DNA from: a virus | Strand: one strand, 5' to 3' | DNA: 20,215 bases | IMG/VR virus record: IMGVR_UViG_3300028840_000774 | Span: 1 to 20,215 of that record | Shown: positions 1-7,725 of the stretch, piece by piece | Numbering within the stretch: position 1 is the stretch's first letter | How the letters are laid out: the number at the start of each line of letters is the position of its first letter | Notes under the pieces: generated by a model | What the model was told of the DNA's origin: nothing | Database searches by the model: none | The model's input: only the letters and a program-made list of their open reading frames with translations | Translations under genes and position numbers: made by a program

Positions 1-555
1 AGTTGCAACTGTGATCGCACCGTCAGCGGCGATAGAGACGCTACCACCAGCGTTGGTCAACGTGATTACTCCGTCAGTGTCCATCTTTATCGATGCAGTA
101 CCGTCTGCAAGCCGGAGTTCCATCGCGTCCTCAGTTACTCCCGGATCGAGTACGTCAGCAGTAGGGTAGATACCTGGCACTGCGAATGCGTCGGAAAGGT
201 CAAACTTGCGGTTAGACACAGGGTCAACGTCAACGCCACCCGTTGCGAGCCACGTTGTAATCGCCCGCTCGGAGAAAATTAACATGACGTAAGAGTCCAC
301 GGGAACGTCAAATGTCAGCCACAAGGATGCTGCACCGGGGAAAACTACTGGTACATCCTCGATAACGGGCAATTGAGTCGTCGATTCATCGCCCTCATAG
401 AGTCTATTGAGGCATGGCTGTACTGACACTGTCTGCGCTGCTGCGTCAAACGCGGTTACTTGCGCAGGAAGGCATGTGTGCATATCCGCCGTGACGCTGT
501 TGAAAATTTGGGCTAAGCCCGATTCTAGGGTTGCTGTTGAATATCCTGTTGTCAT
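1..555 (-). CDS. Baseplate central spike, Gp138 N-terminal type (partial, runs off left edge)
   Basis: An open frame of 185 codons with no stop before the window edge. It begins MTTGYSTATLESGLAQIFNS and its ATG shares an ATGA overlap with the stop of the hub gene upstream. The N-terminal ~110 residues (LPAQVTAFDAAAQTVSVQP, then LPVIEDVPVVFP, then LTFDVPVDSYVMLIFSERA) match the OB-fold layout of the Gp138 family of membrane-puncturing spike proteins. After residue ~145 a short-period beta repeat begins (MELRLADGTASIKMDTDGVITLTN), as expected for the trimeric beta-helical needle. By family knowledge the spike sits under the hub at the tip of a contractile tail and pierces the outer membrane. 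The C-terminus and any metal-binding apex are outside the window. Recognition rests on pattern and gene order. Confidence 0.82.
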   Translation of the reverse strand, partial: MTTGYSTATLESGLAQIFNSVTADMHTCLPAQVTAFDAAAQTVSVQPCLNRLYEGDESTTQLPVIEDVPVVFPGAASLWLTFDVPVDSYVMLIFSERAITTWLATGGVDVDPVSNRKFDLSDAFAVPGIYPTADVLDPGVTEDAMELRLADGTASIKMDTDGVITLTNAGGSVSIAADGAITVAT

Positions 556-1348
556 TTCAAATCCGCTTCTATCTCGACCTGAAAAGGTCCGCCGTAGTTG
601 TTACCATAATACCTTAATCGTTGGGCGATGTAAATCCCATCGGCGTTGGTAACGACTCTTTTTTGGTTTTTGGGTTTTTTATATAAGTCCCCGCCGGAGT
701 AAATTGTCTGCGTGGAGTCGATTTGTATGAGCCTACCAGGTGTTATGTCGGGATTGAGCAATGAGACAATCCGAACTGCCTTTTTGTTTTTCCCCCCTTT
801 TGTCGACCGGTTAGTAATTGAAGGAGCGCCTATCATCCCCGAGCTAGGGCTGAGGACTATCGCGGTAGGTTGTGCAATCAAAAAATTTCCATCTTCGATT
901 ATTTCGAGGACTCCCCTTTGCACCGACCAAGACATGCCGTGGTTTTGGCACGCTTTGGTCAACACATCTTTCACTCTTCCGGCGTAAGTCACACTTCCTA
1001 AAAGTTTAGTTTCAAATAAAGGCTCTTCGATGTAAGAAGCCATCCCATAAGCTGACGCCATATCTTTAAAAATTTGCTTGACATCTTTTCATTGAGGGCG
1101 TTAGACGTCTCGCCGGAAAAGATAAGTACTGTATTGTCTCCATAGCCCGCGTAGAATTCGATCGCTTGATGCGAATCAGAGAAGAGATTTCGAGTCTTTT
1201 CACTCAAATTATAAACCGAAATCTTGGCTTTATTTGGTTCCTTATCGGTGGATGCTTTAATTTCAAAATCCATATATAACCCAGTTATCTCGTAAGACTG
1301 ACTGTCTGCATAAACAACGAGTTTAACTTGTGGGTTAAAGAGAATCAT
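552..1348 (-). CDS. Baseplate hub protein (gp27/gpP-like), reading frame interrupted
   Basis: Two overlapping frames make one gene. The first part starts at ATG 1348 (MILFNPQVKLVVYADSQSYE), overlapping the preceding stop by ATGA. It reads correctly to SGETSNALNEK and then becomes nonsense. The sensible continuation is one base out: DVKQIFKDMASAYGM, then AGRVKDVLTKACQNHGMSWS and QRGVLEIIEDG, ending at the stop at 552-554. Restoring one A in the A4 run at 1086-1089 gives about 265 residues. The architecture (an N-terminal barrel ending FSGET, then a V-K-x-x-x-K-D-x-A segment, then SWSVQRGVLEI) is that of tail hub proteins that join the tube to the spike. Family members that I recall have about 25-30 more residues between the FSGE and VKxIxKD motifs, so a small internal deletion is possible. 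Sequencing error is an equally good explanation. Confidence 0.75.
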
Positions 1349-1677
1349 CCGGTCACACTTTCTTCCGTCGTGTCGAAGTAATAAAGGATGAAACGGTTAC
1401 CGATATCATCAAAGTTAGGGTCTTCGTTTTTCTCTTCCGTGTCAAAAATAAACATCTGGCCAAGTTCTTTAATCGCATAAGGCTTTAACAAGTCAACCCC
1501 GCCGACTAGCCTTATCCCTTCCACTTTTATACTTGGCTCTGAGATTCCTTCTAAGTCCATCGCCCACGCTGCGGTTGTGTCGTTCCACCGCACTGTTATC
1601 TTCCAATTCAGGTCTTCCAACGCGATAAAAAAGTTATAATACGCTTTGCTTTTTAAAGGTATGATTATTTTAGCCAC
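1345..1677 (-). CDS. Baseplate plug protein, Pam3 gp18-like (DUF6983-type)
   Basis: A 110-residue protein beginning MAKIIIPLKSKAYYNFFIAL. It carries features typical of the small baseplate plug family: an initial I-I-P-L strand, an aromatic-rich L-x-W-K-I-T-V-R-W segment (residues ~23-31), a central GIRLVGGVDLLKPY and a C-terminal RFILYYFDTTEE. In cyanophage Pam3 the homologous small protein plugs or stabilises the tube-hub junction. The position, exactly between the Dit-like gene and the hub gene, agrees. Its ATG lies inside the end of the upstream gene (8-base overlap) and its stop overlaps the hub ATG by ATGA, so the three are probably translationally coupled. No signal peptide or membrane segment is seen. 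Confidence 0.72.
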   Translation of the reverse strand: MAKIIIPLKSKAYYNFFIALEDLNWKITVRWNDTTAAWAMDLEGISEPSIKVEGIRLVGGVDLLKPYAIKELGQMFIFDTEEKNEDPNFDDIGNRFILYYFDTTEESVTG

Positions 1678-2308
1678 CGAACACCCCCGCTAGCCATTCT
1701 GTTGCTTTAGACGCTAAGGACTGATTCTGATATCCTTGTGTTCCGCCCTCGTTAGCCTCCGGCGCTGTTCTTTTATCTTGTTCAGTGTGTTTTTGTTTCT
1801 TCTTTGCTTTTTTCTTTTTCGGGATTTGGCTCTCGTCAACATCAGAAATCTTTGATGCGACTACCCTAATAAATTTTAATTCAATCTTGACAAAGTACGC
1901 GTTCGATGTCGACGCAACGCGGTTTGGGTCAATATTGGTTATGACCATGCTCTCGTACTGGGTTCCATCAACTAATACATCGATAACTTCTTCTGAGTCT
2001 GAATACTCATATAGTTTATCGCGTTTATCCTGCCAAGAATCAGTGTTCCATGTTCCGTTTAATGCAGCCTTGCCTGCTGAACGAGCGGAAAAATCTGGAT
2101 CTGTAAAGATGCAATCGAGGACTAACCCGATTGGTTTTTTTATCCTCGCGTCTGTTATGTCGAACCCTTCCTCCACCGGATACTCTGTTACGTCCCAATT
2201 ATGGATAGGCTGTACACTTGTTAAGACGTCGATGGGTAATTCCCCGATAAGGTTAGCATTGAGTCCAAAGTAGTCTTTAAGTTCTTGCTTATTTGTGATA
2301 AATGGCAT
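1670..2308 (-). CDS. Dit-like baseplate protein
   Basis: A 212-residue protein starting at ATG 2308, directly after the tape-measure stop (TAAATG junction). The N-terminal ~155 residues form a compact domain of the phage Dit-like type: VEEGFDITDARIKKPIGLVL, then DPDFSARSAGKA, KRDKLYEYSDS, ESMVITNIDPNRVASTSNAY and FVKIELKFIRVV. The pattern 'E-G-x-D-I-T-D-H/A' followed by 'M-x-I-x-x-I-x-x-x-R-x-x-x-x-x-x-x-F' is what I use to call it. It should form the first baseplate ring under the tube. The remaining C-terminal part is a linker rich in Lys (KKKKAKKKQK) with an acidic/polar stretch and a short end with Trp. This tail may contact neighbouring baseplate parts. Confidence 0.75.
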   Translation of the reverse strand: MPFITNKQELKDYFGLNANLIGELPIDVLTSVQPIHNWDVTEYPVEEGFDITDARIKKPIGLVLDCIFTDPDFSARSAGKAALNGTWNTDSWQDKRDKLYEYSDSEEVIDVLVDGTQYESMVITNIDPNRVASTSNAYFVKIELKFIRVVASKISDVDESQIPKKKKAKKKQKHTEQDKRTAPEANEGGTQGYQNQSLASKATEWLAGVFGG

Positions 2309-3826
2309 TTATCTAACAATCCCTGTGCTCAAAGCTCTCGCTGCAGTGGCCACTTCTTCTCCCAGAGCTTTAGAGACTTTTAGTGCGAAATCGTCACTTG
2401 ATTCCCCAGGCTGTTGGTAGATGGTCATAGGAGCTTCTACTTTTACAGCTTGTGTACTTTGATTAGTCGTGCTGTTCATTGCTGCGGCGGACGGCCTCAA
2501 AACTGCTTTTGCTGGGGTGTATGTTGCGGAGCGGTTTACATTAACTTCACCACCACCAAAAAGCATTTCGCCTGCTTTACTCCATTCAGCCCCAATCCAT
2601 TTACCGATTTTACTAATCCCACCCCAGATATTTTTTATATGTTCCCAGACTTCAAATAAAAAAGCGCCGATTTCTTTAAAGACATGAAACGCTGCGGGGA
2701 ATTCTGTTTCAAGAAAATCGATAAAGTGGCCGATAACTGACTCGCCACCATCCATATAAGTCTTTACATCGTCGTATAGCGCGTATAATGCGAGGCCTAG
2801 AGCGCCTATTAAGAGAGGTGCTGCTATGGCTAAACCATTAGTGATTACTTGCCAAAAGGCAAGGCCTTTAAGAGCTTTCGTTAGACTCGCAATCGCGGCA
2901 AGAGCGTTCCCCAGTGCGAAAGATGCAGCGGTGGCCATAAGTAATTTCAGTGCGCCGTCGACGCCGCCAACCGCTTCAGAGAAATACATAAAAACACGTA
3001 CAGCACCTTGGATAATTCCAGCAACAATTTTAATAACAAAAGAAAGGGTATTGGCGAACTTGATGATGTTTATTCGGATTATTTCTCTATTTGCTGCGGC
3101 CCAATCGATAAATTGTTTGATTAATGGTTCTAAAGACTTTGCGAGTTGCCCAAAAATCAAACCACCAAGGGACCGGACAGTCACACTAACATCGTCTAAA
3201 GCAGCTTTAAAAGCTACTGTTCCGAGTCGGCTTTCTTTATCAAGTAGATTGAGCTTTTGCCGTTTATCGATTAAGTCTACTATAGACTCGTCGTAAGTTC
3301 GGAGGAGACCCATAACGTCAGCACCACGTCGGCCAAAAAGTTTGAAGGCCACGTTAACTGATGTTTGAGTATCTTTAAGGCTTTTAGCGGCGTCTGCGAG
3401 TTTTATAAATTGCTCTTCCGGTTTTAATTTTTGAATATCTTTAAACGATATGCCCAATTTTTGTAGGGCCATATCGACGTCAGGGTATACCCCCCTAACC
3501 TTTTTTTCACCGAGTCTTTTATTTAATTCTTTTGTCATGTCGATAACGGCACGCTCGCTCATGCCGATATCACCCATGACTCCACCAAGAGCTTCAAATG
3601 TCTCGATAGACATCTCGACGGATTTAGCTAGGTTGTAGTTGGTTGCAATCTGAAGACCCATTGTGGTGGCGAACCCAGTGAAGACCCCAGTAAGCACACC
3701 AACGACTTTAGTAAAGCCTTTAGCGATATTTTTCGTTCTCTCAAACGATTTATTAAACTCTTTGACTTTTTTTGTATCGACTTTAAAGCCAAGTTTAACA
3801 AAAAATTCTTCAAGTTTAACAGCCAC
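2309..3826 (-). CDS. Tail tape measure protein (short)
   Basis: A 505-residue protein beginning with GTG at 3826 (product begins MAVKLEEFFVKLGFKVDTKK). The GTG shares one base with the TAG that ends the frameshifted chaperone (TAGTG), and an AAAGG lies upstream. Features typical of tape measures are an N-terminal helical region with many Lys, a helix-rich middle, a cluster of hydrophobic segments between residues ~255 and ~355 (for example LLMATAASFALGNALAAIAS and LAIAAPLLIGALGLALYAL), and a C-terminal APMTIYQQPGESSDDFA segment often seen at tape-measure ends. Position after the two-frame chaperone supports the call. At the usual ~1.5 angstrom per residue, 505 residues predict a tail of only ~75 nm (inference). 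No peptidase or lysozyme domain is visible. Confidence 0.85.
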   Translation of the reverse strand: MAVKLEEFFVKLGFKVDTKKVKEFNKSFERTKNIAKGFTKVVGVLTGVFTGFATTMGLQIATNYNLAKSVEMSIETFEALGGVMGDIGMSERAVIDMTKELNKRLGEKKVRGVYPDVDMALQKLGISFKDIQKLKPEEQFIKLADAAKSLKDTQTSVNVAFKLFGRRGADVMGLLRTYDESIVDLIDKRQKLNLLDKESRLGTVAFKAALDDVSVTVRSLGGLIFGQLAKSLEPLIKQFIDWAAANREIIRINIIKFANTLSFVIKIVAGIIQGAVRVFMYFSEAVGGVDGALKLLMATAASFALGNALAAIASLTKALKGLAFWQVITNGLAIAAPLLIGALGLALYALYDDVKTYMDGGESVIGHFIDFLETEFPAAFHVFKEIGAFLFEVWEHIKNIWGGISKIGKWIGAEWSKAGEMLFGGGEVNVNRSATYTPAKAVLRPSAAAMNSTTNQSTQAVKVEAPMTIYQQPGESSDDFALKVSKALGEEVATAARALSTGIVR

Positions 3827-4457
3827 TATCGGTTACCTTTCGACTTCTTTTCTTCGTATTCGCGTAACTGCTGGTCGATTTCTTGTTCTAGCAGCATGTA
3901 CTCGACTCGGTCGAGGAAGTAACGTTGTTGCCAGTTTTCAACTTCTTCCGGTGATACTGTAAAGAACCTGGCAACTTGAAACGTCAAAATCTTTTCCTCA
4001 CTTAAGCTTGTTTCGGGGATTTTTGGTGTAAACCCCCTAACTCTAGCATCTCGTCCAGGGAAACGCCTAGCGTCTCCTGAAGGGTAAAAAAAACTTTGGG
4101 GTAGTTCTCCTTTATCGCATGGGCTAAAGCGAGGTAGAATTCTTCCGGACGGTCATCAAAGTAGTCAGATTCGTCAAGGTCTGTTATCTCAAATTTACCT
4201 TTCTCATTTACGATTACCGCTTCTCGGAGTACCGCCTTCGCAATGTCCCAAATAGTATCAGAGTCAAGAGTTTTAATCACGGAGAGCAAAGCTCCCATTT
4301 CGCTGTCTGTCTCCGTGACCGCGTCCATCGCTCGGGCGACCATCTGGAAGGCTTTATGGAATACTTCCATAGATTCTCTTCTGGTGAGCGGTTCCAAGTT
4401 GTACGCCGACTCACCAGAAAACCCTTTGACTTTAAATTTTATTTGGTCTCTTTTCAT
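3826..4457 (-). CDS. Tail assembly chaperone, long form made by -1 frameshift
   Basis: This is the frameshifted extension of the chaperone at 4002-4457. The first 143 codons are shared. At G-GGT-TTA (4035-4029) a tandem -1 slip leads into a 67-codon frame that has no start codon of its own near the junction. It reads TPKIPETSLSEEKILTFQVA, continues RFFTVSPEEVENW and EYMLLEQEIDQQLREYEEKK, and stops at 3828-3826. The fusion would be 210 residues. The extension resembles second-frame chaperone segments of other long-tailed phages (aromatic V-S-P-x-E-V-E-x-W followed by a Leu/Glu/Gln helix). Its stop overlaps the tape-measure GTG by one base, which is the expected gene arrangement. By analogy with lambda G/GT the long form would bind tape measure and tube subunits during tail assembly and be absent from the virion. 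Confidence 0.82.
4002..4457 (-). CDS. Tail assembly chaperone, short form
   Basis: A 151-residue acidic, mostly helical protein starting MKRDQIKFKVKGFSGESAYN. It lies between the tube gene and the tape measure, the standard place for the tail assembly chaperone. Residues ~1-25 look like a small beta strand region and the rest is helical, ending LGVSLDEMLELGG before the slip site. A purine-rich AAGGGTGGGGA precedes the ATG. The last nine codons after the slippery heptamer (LHQKSPKQA) are read only when ribosomes do not shift. No homology beyond this positional and architectural match is claimed; the clear second-frame extension makes the identification strong. Confidence 0.8.
   Translation of the reverse strand: MKRDQIKFKVKGFSGESAYNLEPLTRRESMEVFHKAFQMVARAMDAVTETDSEMGALLSVIKTLDSDTIWDIAKAVLREAVIVNEKGKFEITDLDESDYFDDRPEEFYLALAHAIKENYPKVFFTLQETLGVSLDEMLELGGLHQKSPKQA
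4029..4035 (-). other. Programmed -1 ribosomal frameshift site GGGTTTA
   Basis: Reading the minus strand, codons 142 and 143 of the tail chaperone lie in the heptamer G GGT TTA, a canonical X-XXY-YYZ slippery sequence in the correct frame. After slippage the two tRNAs pair with GGG and TTT and the ribosome enters the 67-codon extension. The zero-frame stop (TAA at 4004-4002) lies about 25 bases downstream. No strong downstream hairpin is obvious by eye. A purine-rich AGGGGG overlaps the site from upstream and might act as an internal Shine-Dalgarno-like stimulator (inference). Confidence 0.82.
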
Positions 4458-4473
4458 TCCCCACCCTTTCTAT

Positions 4474-4893
4474 TTACGCTTGTTTTGCCCCTGCAGGGTT
4501 CATATCACCTTTGATAAAACCGAACACCCAGACTTTTTCAGCTTGGTCTTTACCTGCTTCATAAGAAGGCATTGTTTGGACTTTACAAGCGTCCGAAAAG
4601 AAAGAATCCCCAGCAGAGTTTTTGTCGATAATCGCAATTGGGAACGGTTGGTCTGTTTTTTCGAGTAGGGTCAAAACCTGATTAGAGGAGGACTTCCCAC
4701 TCAGGGTCAAGGTTACCGAACCGCTGCGATTTTTATTTTTTACGAACCGACCATCACCGTCGCATCCAATATGCATACTGTTAGCATCCTCGGCGAATTC
4801 GACGGTAACTTTGGTGTCGGCACCGAAGGACTTCATAACAGAGCCTCCGATTGTAATTAGGACTTTTGATGGGTCATATTGCACGTCAGCCAT
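4474..4893 (-). CDS. Tail tube protein, DUF3277 type
   Basis: A 139-residue protein beginning MADVQYDPSKVLITIGGSVM. The pattern P-x-x-V-x-I-x-x-G-G, then D-x-x-V-x-V-E-F and MHIGCDGDGRFVKNKNRSGS, then VTLTLSGKSSSNQVLTLL and PFPIAIIDKN, matches the DUF3277 family of tail-tube subunits in phages of this type. Hexameric rings of it form the inner tube, surrounded by the sheath encoded just upstream, and it is followed by the chaperone. GGAG about 8 bases before the ATG serves as the ribosome site. Length is normal for a tube protein. Confidence 0.85.
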   Translation of the reverse strand: MADVQYDPSKVLITIGGSVMKSFGADTKVTVEFAEDANSMHIGCDGDGRFVKNKNRSGSVTLTLSGKSSSNQVLTLLEKTDQPFPIAIIDKNSAGDSFFSDACKVQTMPSYEAGKDQAEKVWVFGFIKGDMNPAGAKQA

Positions 4894-4906
4894 TATCTAT
4901 TCTCCT

Positions 4907-6352
4907 TTAAATTGTCCACGTACCGGTTATGGTGACCGTGACGGCAGCCGAATTCAAGTACCCACTAAAGACATCGCTCAGCACCATATCATGACTCGCT
5001 CGCTCGCTTTGACTGAAGTCGTCCGCGTCAGGGAAGTCGATAACAAAAGGCCTATCAGGGGTGTCGACTAGGATGCCCCTATTAATCGCCTCAGTTGCAT
5101 ATTCTCGGACAACTGCTTCAAATTGGGCCAATGTCGGGTTATCAAACGCGCTAAGTGGATTTTGTAATAAAATTGTGAACACATCCTCTTGGATTCGCGC
5201 TTCAAACCAATCTTTTCCAAGCATAATCCTATGCTCAGTACCGTTCGCGTTCATCCCGTCCGTATTAAAGATGTTATCTCCGACTTTAGCAATTCGATTA
5301 TATTTCTTGCCTTCAAGCACTGAGATTTCCGTCGTGGTAAGTGGCTTCGACGTTCCATCGGCAGCTAAACCGGACTCTTGGACAAGCGCCAAGACTTCCA
5401 TCGCGAATTCAGTCGTACCTTCGGACGCAGGTAGAACACACCCTGCAATTGCAGCGTCGGGCCACTCGTCGGAGTGTTCAGAATAGACGCACATCGTTCG
5501 ACTAAGAGCAAGATCGGCGCATTGAGACCCCAGGTCCGTACTTGTACCCGCGCTCTTTGCATCTGTGTTACTATAAACTAATATACATTGCTTCTTTTTC
5601 GCGTTGACGTAACTTCCTACCGCAACTTGCTGTGTCGTCGTAAGGCTACGCTCACACATAACCTCATAGTAGCTATCATCAAGCTCAGAGATGGCAGTAA
5701 GCGCTTCAGTCGGCTCTTCAGCGTCGAGCCCGGCTTGAGAAAAGCCATTGCTGACATCCATGTAGGTCGAGGATGTTAGGTCAGTTCCACCGCCGCCGGA
5801 GACAATCGAGAGAGTCGCTGCACTCGCTCCCGTTGCGCTATGCTTGAGGATTAACCTATCCTCTGAGTCAAACTCAAAAGTGGCCGTATCAAGCCCGGTG
5901 ATGTTTGGTGATCCGATTGCTTGTATCGCGGCTGTTAATACCGTTGCGACTTGAGAAAGAGCGGTAATCCCGTCGAAGTCAACTCCAGTTACGACGTCCG
6001 TGCTTGTACCGTCGGAAACGGTAAAAGACCCGTCCGAGACTAGTTCCCAAACTGCATAATCCGTTTCGTGCGTACCGCAAACGAAGTATGGTTCGGACGC
6101 CGAGGAAACCCAACGGCCAAGCATCAGCTTTTGAGCCTGCCGTTTTTGTCCGAAGTAAACGTTTGAAAACGAGTATGGGTCCGTCCCGGAAGTTAGGTCA
6201 TCCCAATCAGACGGTGTTACATATTTGTATCTTTGGTCGATGGGAATTTGTGAATCATCGACCAAAAATAGCCCAATGCCAAAAGACGTTCTCGGGGCAA
6301 CCGCCGTTTGTAGTACCGCCGAAACGTTTACGAATTCAGTGATTAGAGCCAT
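4907..6352 (-). CDS. Contractile tail sheath protein, DUF3383 type
   Basis: A 481-residue protein starting MALITEFVNVSAVLQTAVAP. The N-terminus (V-N-V-S), RTSFGIGLFLVDDSQIP, the segment SFSNVYFGQKRQAQKLMLGR, and the C-terminal RPFVIDFPDADDFSQSERAS followed by a short beta region (SGYLNSAAVTVTITGT) fit the DUF3383 family. These proteins form the sheath of small contractile tails, and the family commonly ends in such an extended strand used for subunit interlocking. The gene precedes the tube gene by 13 bases, as usual for sheath-tube pairs. AGGAG is found 8 bases before the ATG. The sheath is the main evidence that this is a myovirus. Confidence 0.86.
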   Translation of the reverse strand: MALITEFVNVSAVLQTAVAPRTSFGIGLFLVDDSQIPIDQRYKYVTPSDWDDLTSGTDPYSFSNVYFGQKRQAQKLMLGRWVSSASEPYFVCGTHETDYAVWELVSDGSFTVSDGTSTDVVTGVDFDGITALSQVATVLTAAIQAIGSPNITGLDTATFEFDSEDRLILKHSATGASAATLSIVSGGGGTDLTSSTYMDVSNGFSQAGLDAEEPTEALTAISELDDSYYEVMCERSLTTTQQVAVGSYVNAKKKQCILVYSNTDAKSAGTSTDLGSQCADLALSRTMCVYSEHSDEWPDAAIAGCVLPASEGTTEFAMEVLALVQESGLAADGTSKPLTTTEISVLEGKKYNRIAKVGDNIFNTDGMNANGTEHRIMLGKDWFEARIQEDVFTILLQNPLSAFDNPTLAQFEAVVREYATEAINRGILVDTPDRPFVIDFPDADDFSQSERASHDMVLSDVFSGYLNSAAVTVTITGTWTI

Positions 6353-6363
6353 CGTATAAACTC

Positions 6364-6882
6364 CTATGGTGCCTCAGCAGTGACCGTGTACTCGGTTTCT
6401 GCGTCATCTTCTAGTGTCCCCGTCAATTCTACAGAGTTAATCAGCATATCCTCTTCTGTTTGCTCAACGTAGTAATACGCCAAAAATTCAAGGTCAACTT
6501 GATAGACCGGAGAGTATTTCGTATCAATTATCTGTGTCATATCTCTGATGCTGCCCGCCTCGATAAAAGTCGCCCCTGAGTCTTTTAGGAGTTTTCTCGG
6601 GGCGGGCATCTCGTTTGCCACAGCTAGTTTTTGCAGTGTTGTTCTCGCATTTTCGCCCCAGCACTCGACTGTTATCGTGTCTTTATGTCGACTCTGATAA
6701 GTGACATCGACGTCCCAACCGTCAGGAGAGCCCTCATAGGACGTGTATTCTATCGGCACGGATGCCACGCGATACCAAGTCAAAAATAAAGGCGTAGGGC
6801 GAGGGCCATTCTGACGAGATTTTATGATATCCGTCTGGCCCGTTACAAGCGCAATCCAATCATATATCAACTCGTCATTCAT
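6364..6882 (-). CDS. Neck/tail terminator-like protein (gp12-like neck family)
   Basis: A 172-residue protein. I choose ATG at 6882 (MNDELIYDWIALVTGQTDII) because GAGG lies 9 bases upstream and the start overlaps the upstream stop. A longer reading adds only a few Lys residues. The layout YDWIALVTGQ, then RPTPLFLTWYRVASVPIEYT, then YQSRHKDTITVECWGENART and a C-terminal YSPVYQVDLEFLAYYYVEQ is that of the neck or tail terminator family found between connector genes and sheath in phages with DUF3383 sheaths. It probably caps the tail tube at the head interface. The call relies on motif memory and position. Confidence 0.68.
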   Translation of the reverse strand: MNDELIYDWIALVTGQTDIIKSRQNGPRPTPLFLTWYRVASVPIEYTSYEGSPDGWDVDVTYQSRHKDTITVECWGENARTTLQKLAVANEMPAPRKLLKDSGATFIEAGSIRDMTQIIDTKYSPVYQVDLEFLAYYYVEQTEEDMLINSVELTGTLEDDAETEYTVTAEAP

Positions 6883-7222
6883 TTTCTTTTTCCTCATAGA
6901 TAAACAATTTACAATAATTTCCTAATCTAGACCTATCAGATATAATGGATATTTTATAAGTTTTACCGCCGATTATTAGCTTATCTGGATCGGTTGGCCC
7001 CCAAGAGGAGACCCCGATTTCAGTCCACGTTCTAAGGTGGTTCTTGTCGATTTCCCCTGAGGGCAGCATCTGCTTCTCTTCCGGTGTAACTGGTTGTGGC
7101 TCAACGATACTAATCGATGAGGTGGAGGGCGTGCCCGGGACCCAGACCCCTTTGACATACGCCCCAGCGGTGTACTGTACTAGTGTTGCGGTTATCATCT
7201 CACTTGCAAAGGCGGAGAGCAT
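6875..7222 (-). CDS. Head-tail connector/stopper-like protein
   Basis: A 115-residue protein starting MLSAFASEMITATLVQYTAG. It contains a mostly beta region: GVWVPGTPSTSSISIVEPQP, then PEEKQMLPSGEIDKNHLRTW, and DKLIIGGKTYKISIISDRSR. The 'P-E-E-x-x-x-L-P-E/S-G-x-x-x' followed by 'D-x-I-x-x-x-G-x-x-Y-x-I' pattern is common in small stopper or head-closure proteins of the region between capsid and tail genes. Its ATG shares one base with the stop of the upstream gene (TAATG), and its end overlaps the next gene. I infer that it helps close the head after packaging; the exact family is uncertain. Confidence 0.58.
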   Translation of the reverse strand: MLSAFASEMITATLVQYTAGAYVKGVWVPGTPSTSSISIVEPQPVTPEEKQMLPSGEIDKNHLRTWTEIGVSSWGPTDPDKLIIGGKTYKISIISDRSRLGNYCKLFIYEEKENE

Positions 7223-7725
7223 TACTCATCCTTTCCATACGTGATTGACTGTCTCATGGTGCCGGTGTGTACTAGTGGTTTAGATGACCCTTTTTGGAGT
7301 CTAGTAGATAGAGCATTTGGTGGGTAAGTAATTTCATCTATTTTTTTCCGGACCCAACTTTGCAATTGGAGACCGATTAATTCAAAAGCCTCATTCGGCG
7401 AGATATCTTTTTTTACAACTTTTTTAGAAACAACACCTATCAGTTTAATTAAAGCGGCCCTTTTTTCCCTCATAGTACTCCGAAGAAACGACCTTGCAGG
7501 AATTACAACTTTCTCAGCGGGGCCAAAAGCGCTTTGCGCTGTTATAGTGGTACCTAATTCATTATAAGCTGCAATTTCCGCAATTGTCTGGCCATGATCT
7601 GCATTTGGATGTTCACCCGTACCTTTAAGGACGCCGATTTTCATATCAGCAAGAGAAGTCAAACGATGCAGCAACTTAGGCAACTCTTTTAACTCAGTGT
7701 TAGGTTTTAACTCTTTACTAGCCAT
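7222..7725 (-). CDS. HK97 gp10-like/virion morphogenesis neck protein
   Basis: A 167-residue basic protein. I choose the ATG at 7725 (MASKELKPNTELKELPKLLH), four codons inside the longest reading that starts with TTG; AGGAG lies 12 bases upstream and the start overlaps the DUF4054 stop. Motifs include AEIAAYNELGTT, VIPARSFLRSTM and the C-terminal PLVHTGTMRQSITYG. The triplet 'NE-x-G-T', 'IPARPFLR' and 'PL-V-D/H-T-G-x-M-R-x-S-I' is characteristic of gp10-type tail completion/neck proteins and Mu gpG-like virion morphogenesis proteins. It probably attaches tail to head. The four connector genes here are in the usual order after the major capsid gene. Confidence 0.72.
   Translation of the reverse strand: MASKELKPNTELKELPKLLHRLTSLADMKIGVLKGTGEHPNADHGQTIAEIAAYNELGTTITAQSAFGPAEKVVIPARSFLRSTMREKRAALIKLIGVVSKKVVKKDISPNEAFELIGLQLQSWVRKKIDEITYPPNALSTRLQKGSSKPLVHTGTMRQSITYGKDE

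Noticed and set aside
1075-1095. Programmed -1 frameshift in the hub gene
   Set aside because: The site T GAA AAG is not an X-XXY-YYZ heptamer; the P-site tRNA would mispair after slippage. A one-base indel is simpler, though A-AAG slippage is not fully excluded.
1785-2273. A 162-codon plus-strand reading frame opposite the Dit-like gene
   Set aside because: It begins with a Phe-rich run that is the antisense of the Lys-rich linker, has no ribosome site, and lies wholly within a well-supported minus-strand gene. Other plus-strand frames of 60-220 codons (for example 16284-16943, 2826-3296, 11032-11535) are rejected for the same reasons.
2309-3826. Lytic or peptidase domain in the tape measure
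   Set aside because: No Glu-catalytic transglycosylase or NlpC/P60 motifs were found; only helices and hydrophobic segments.
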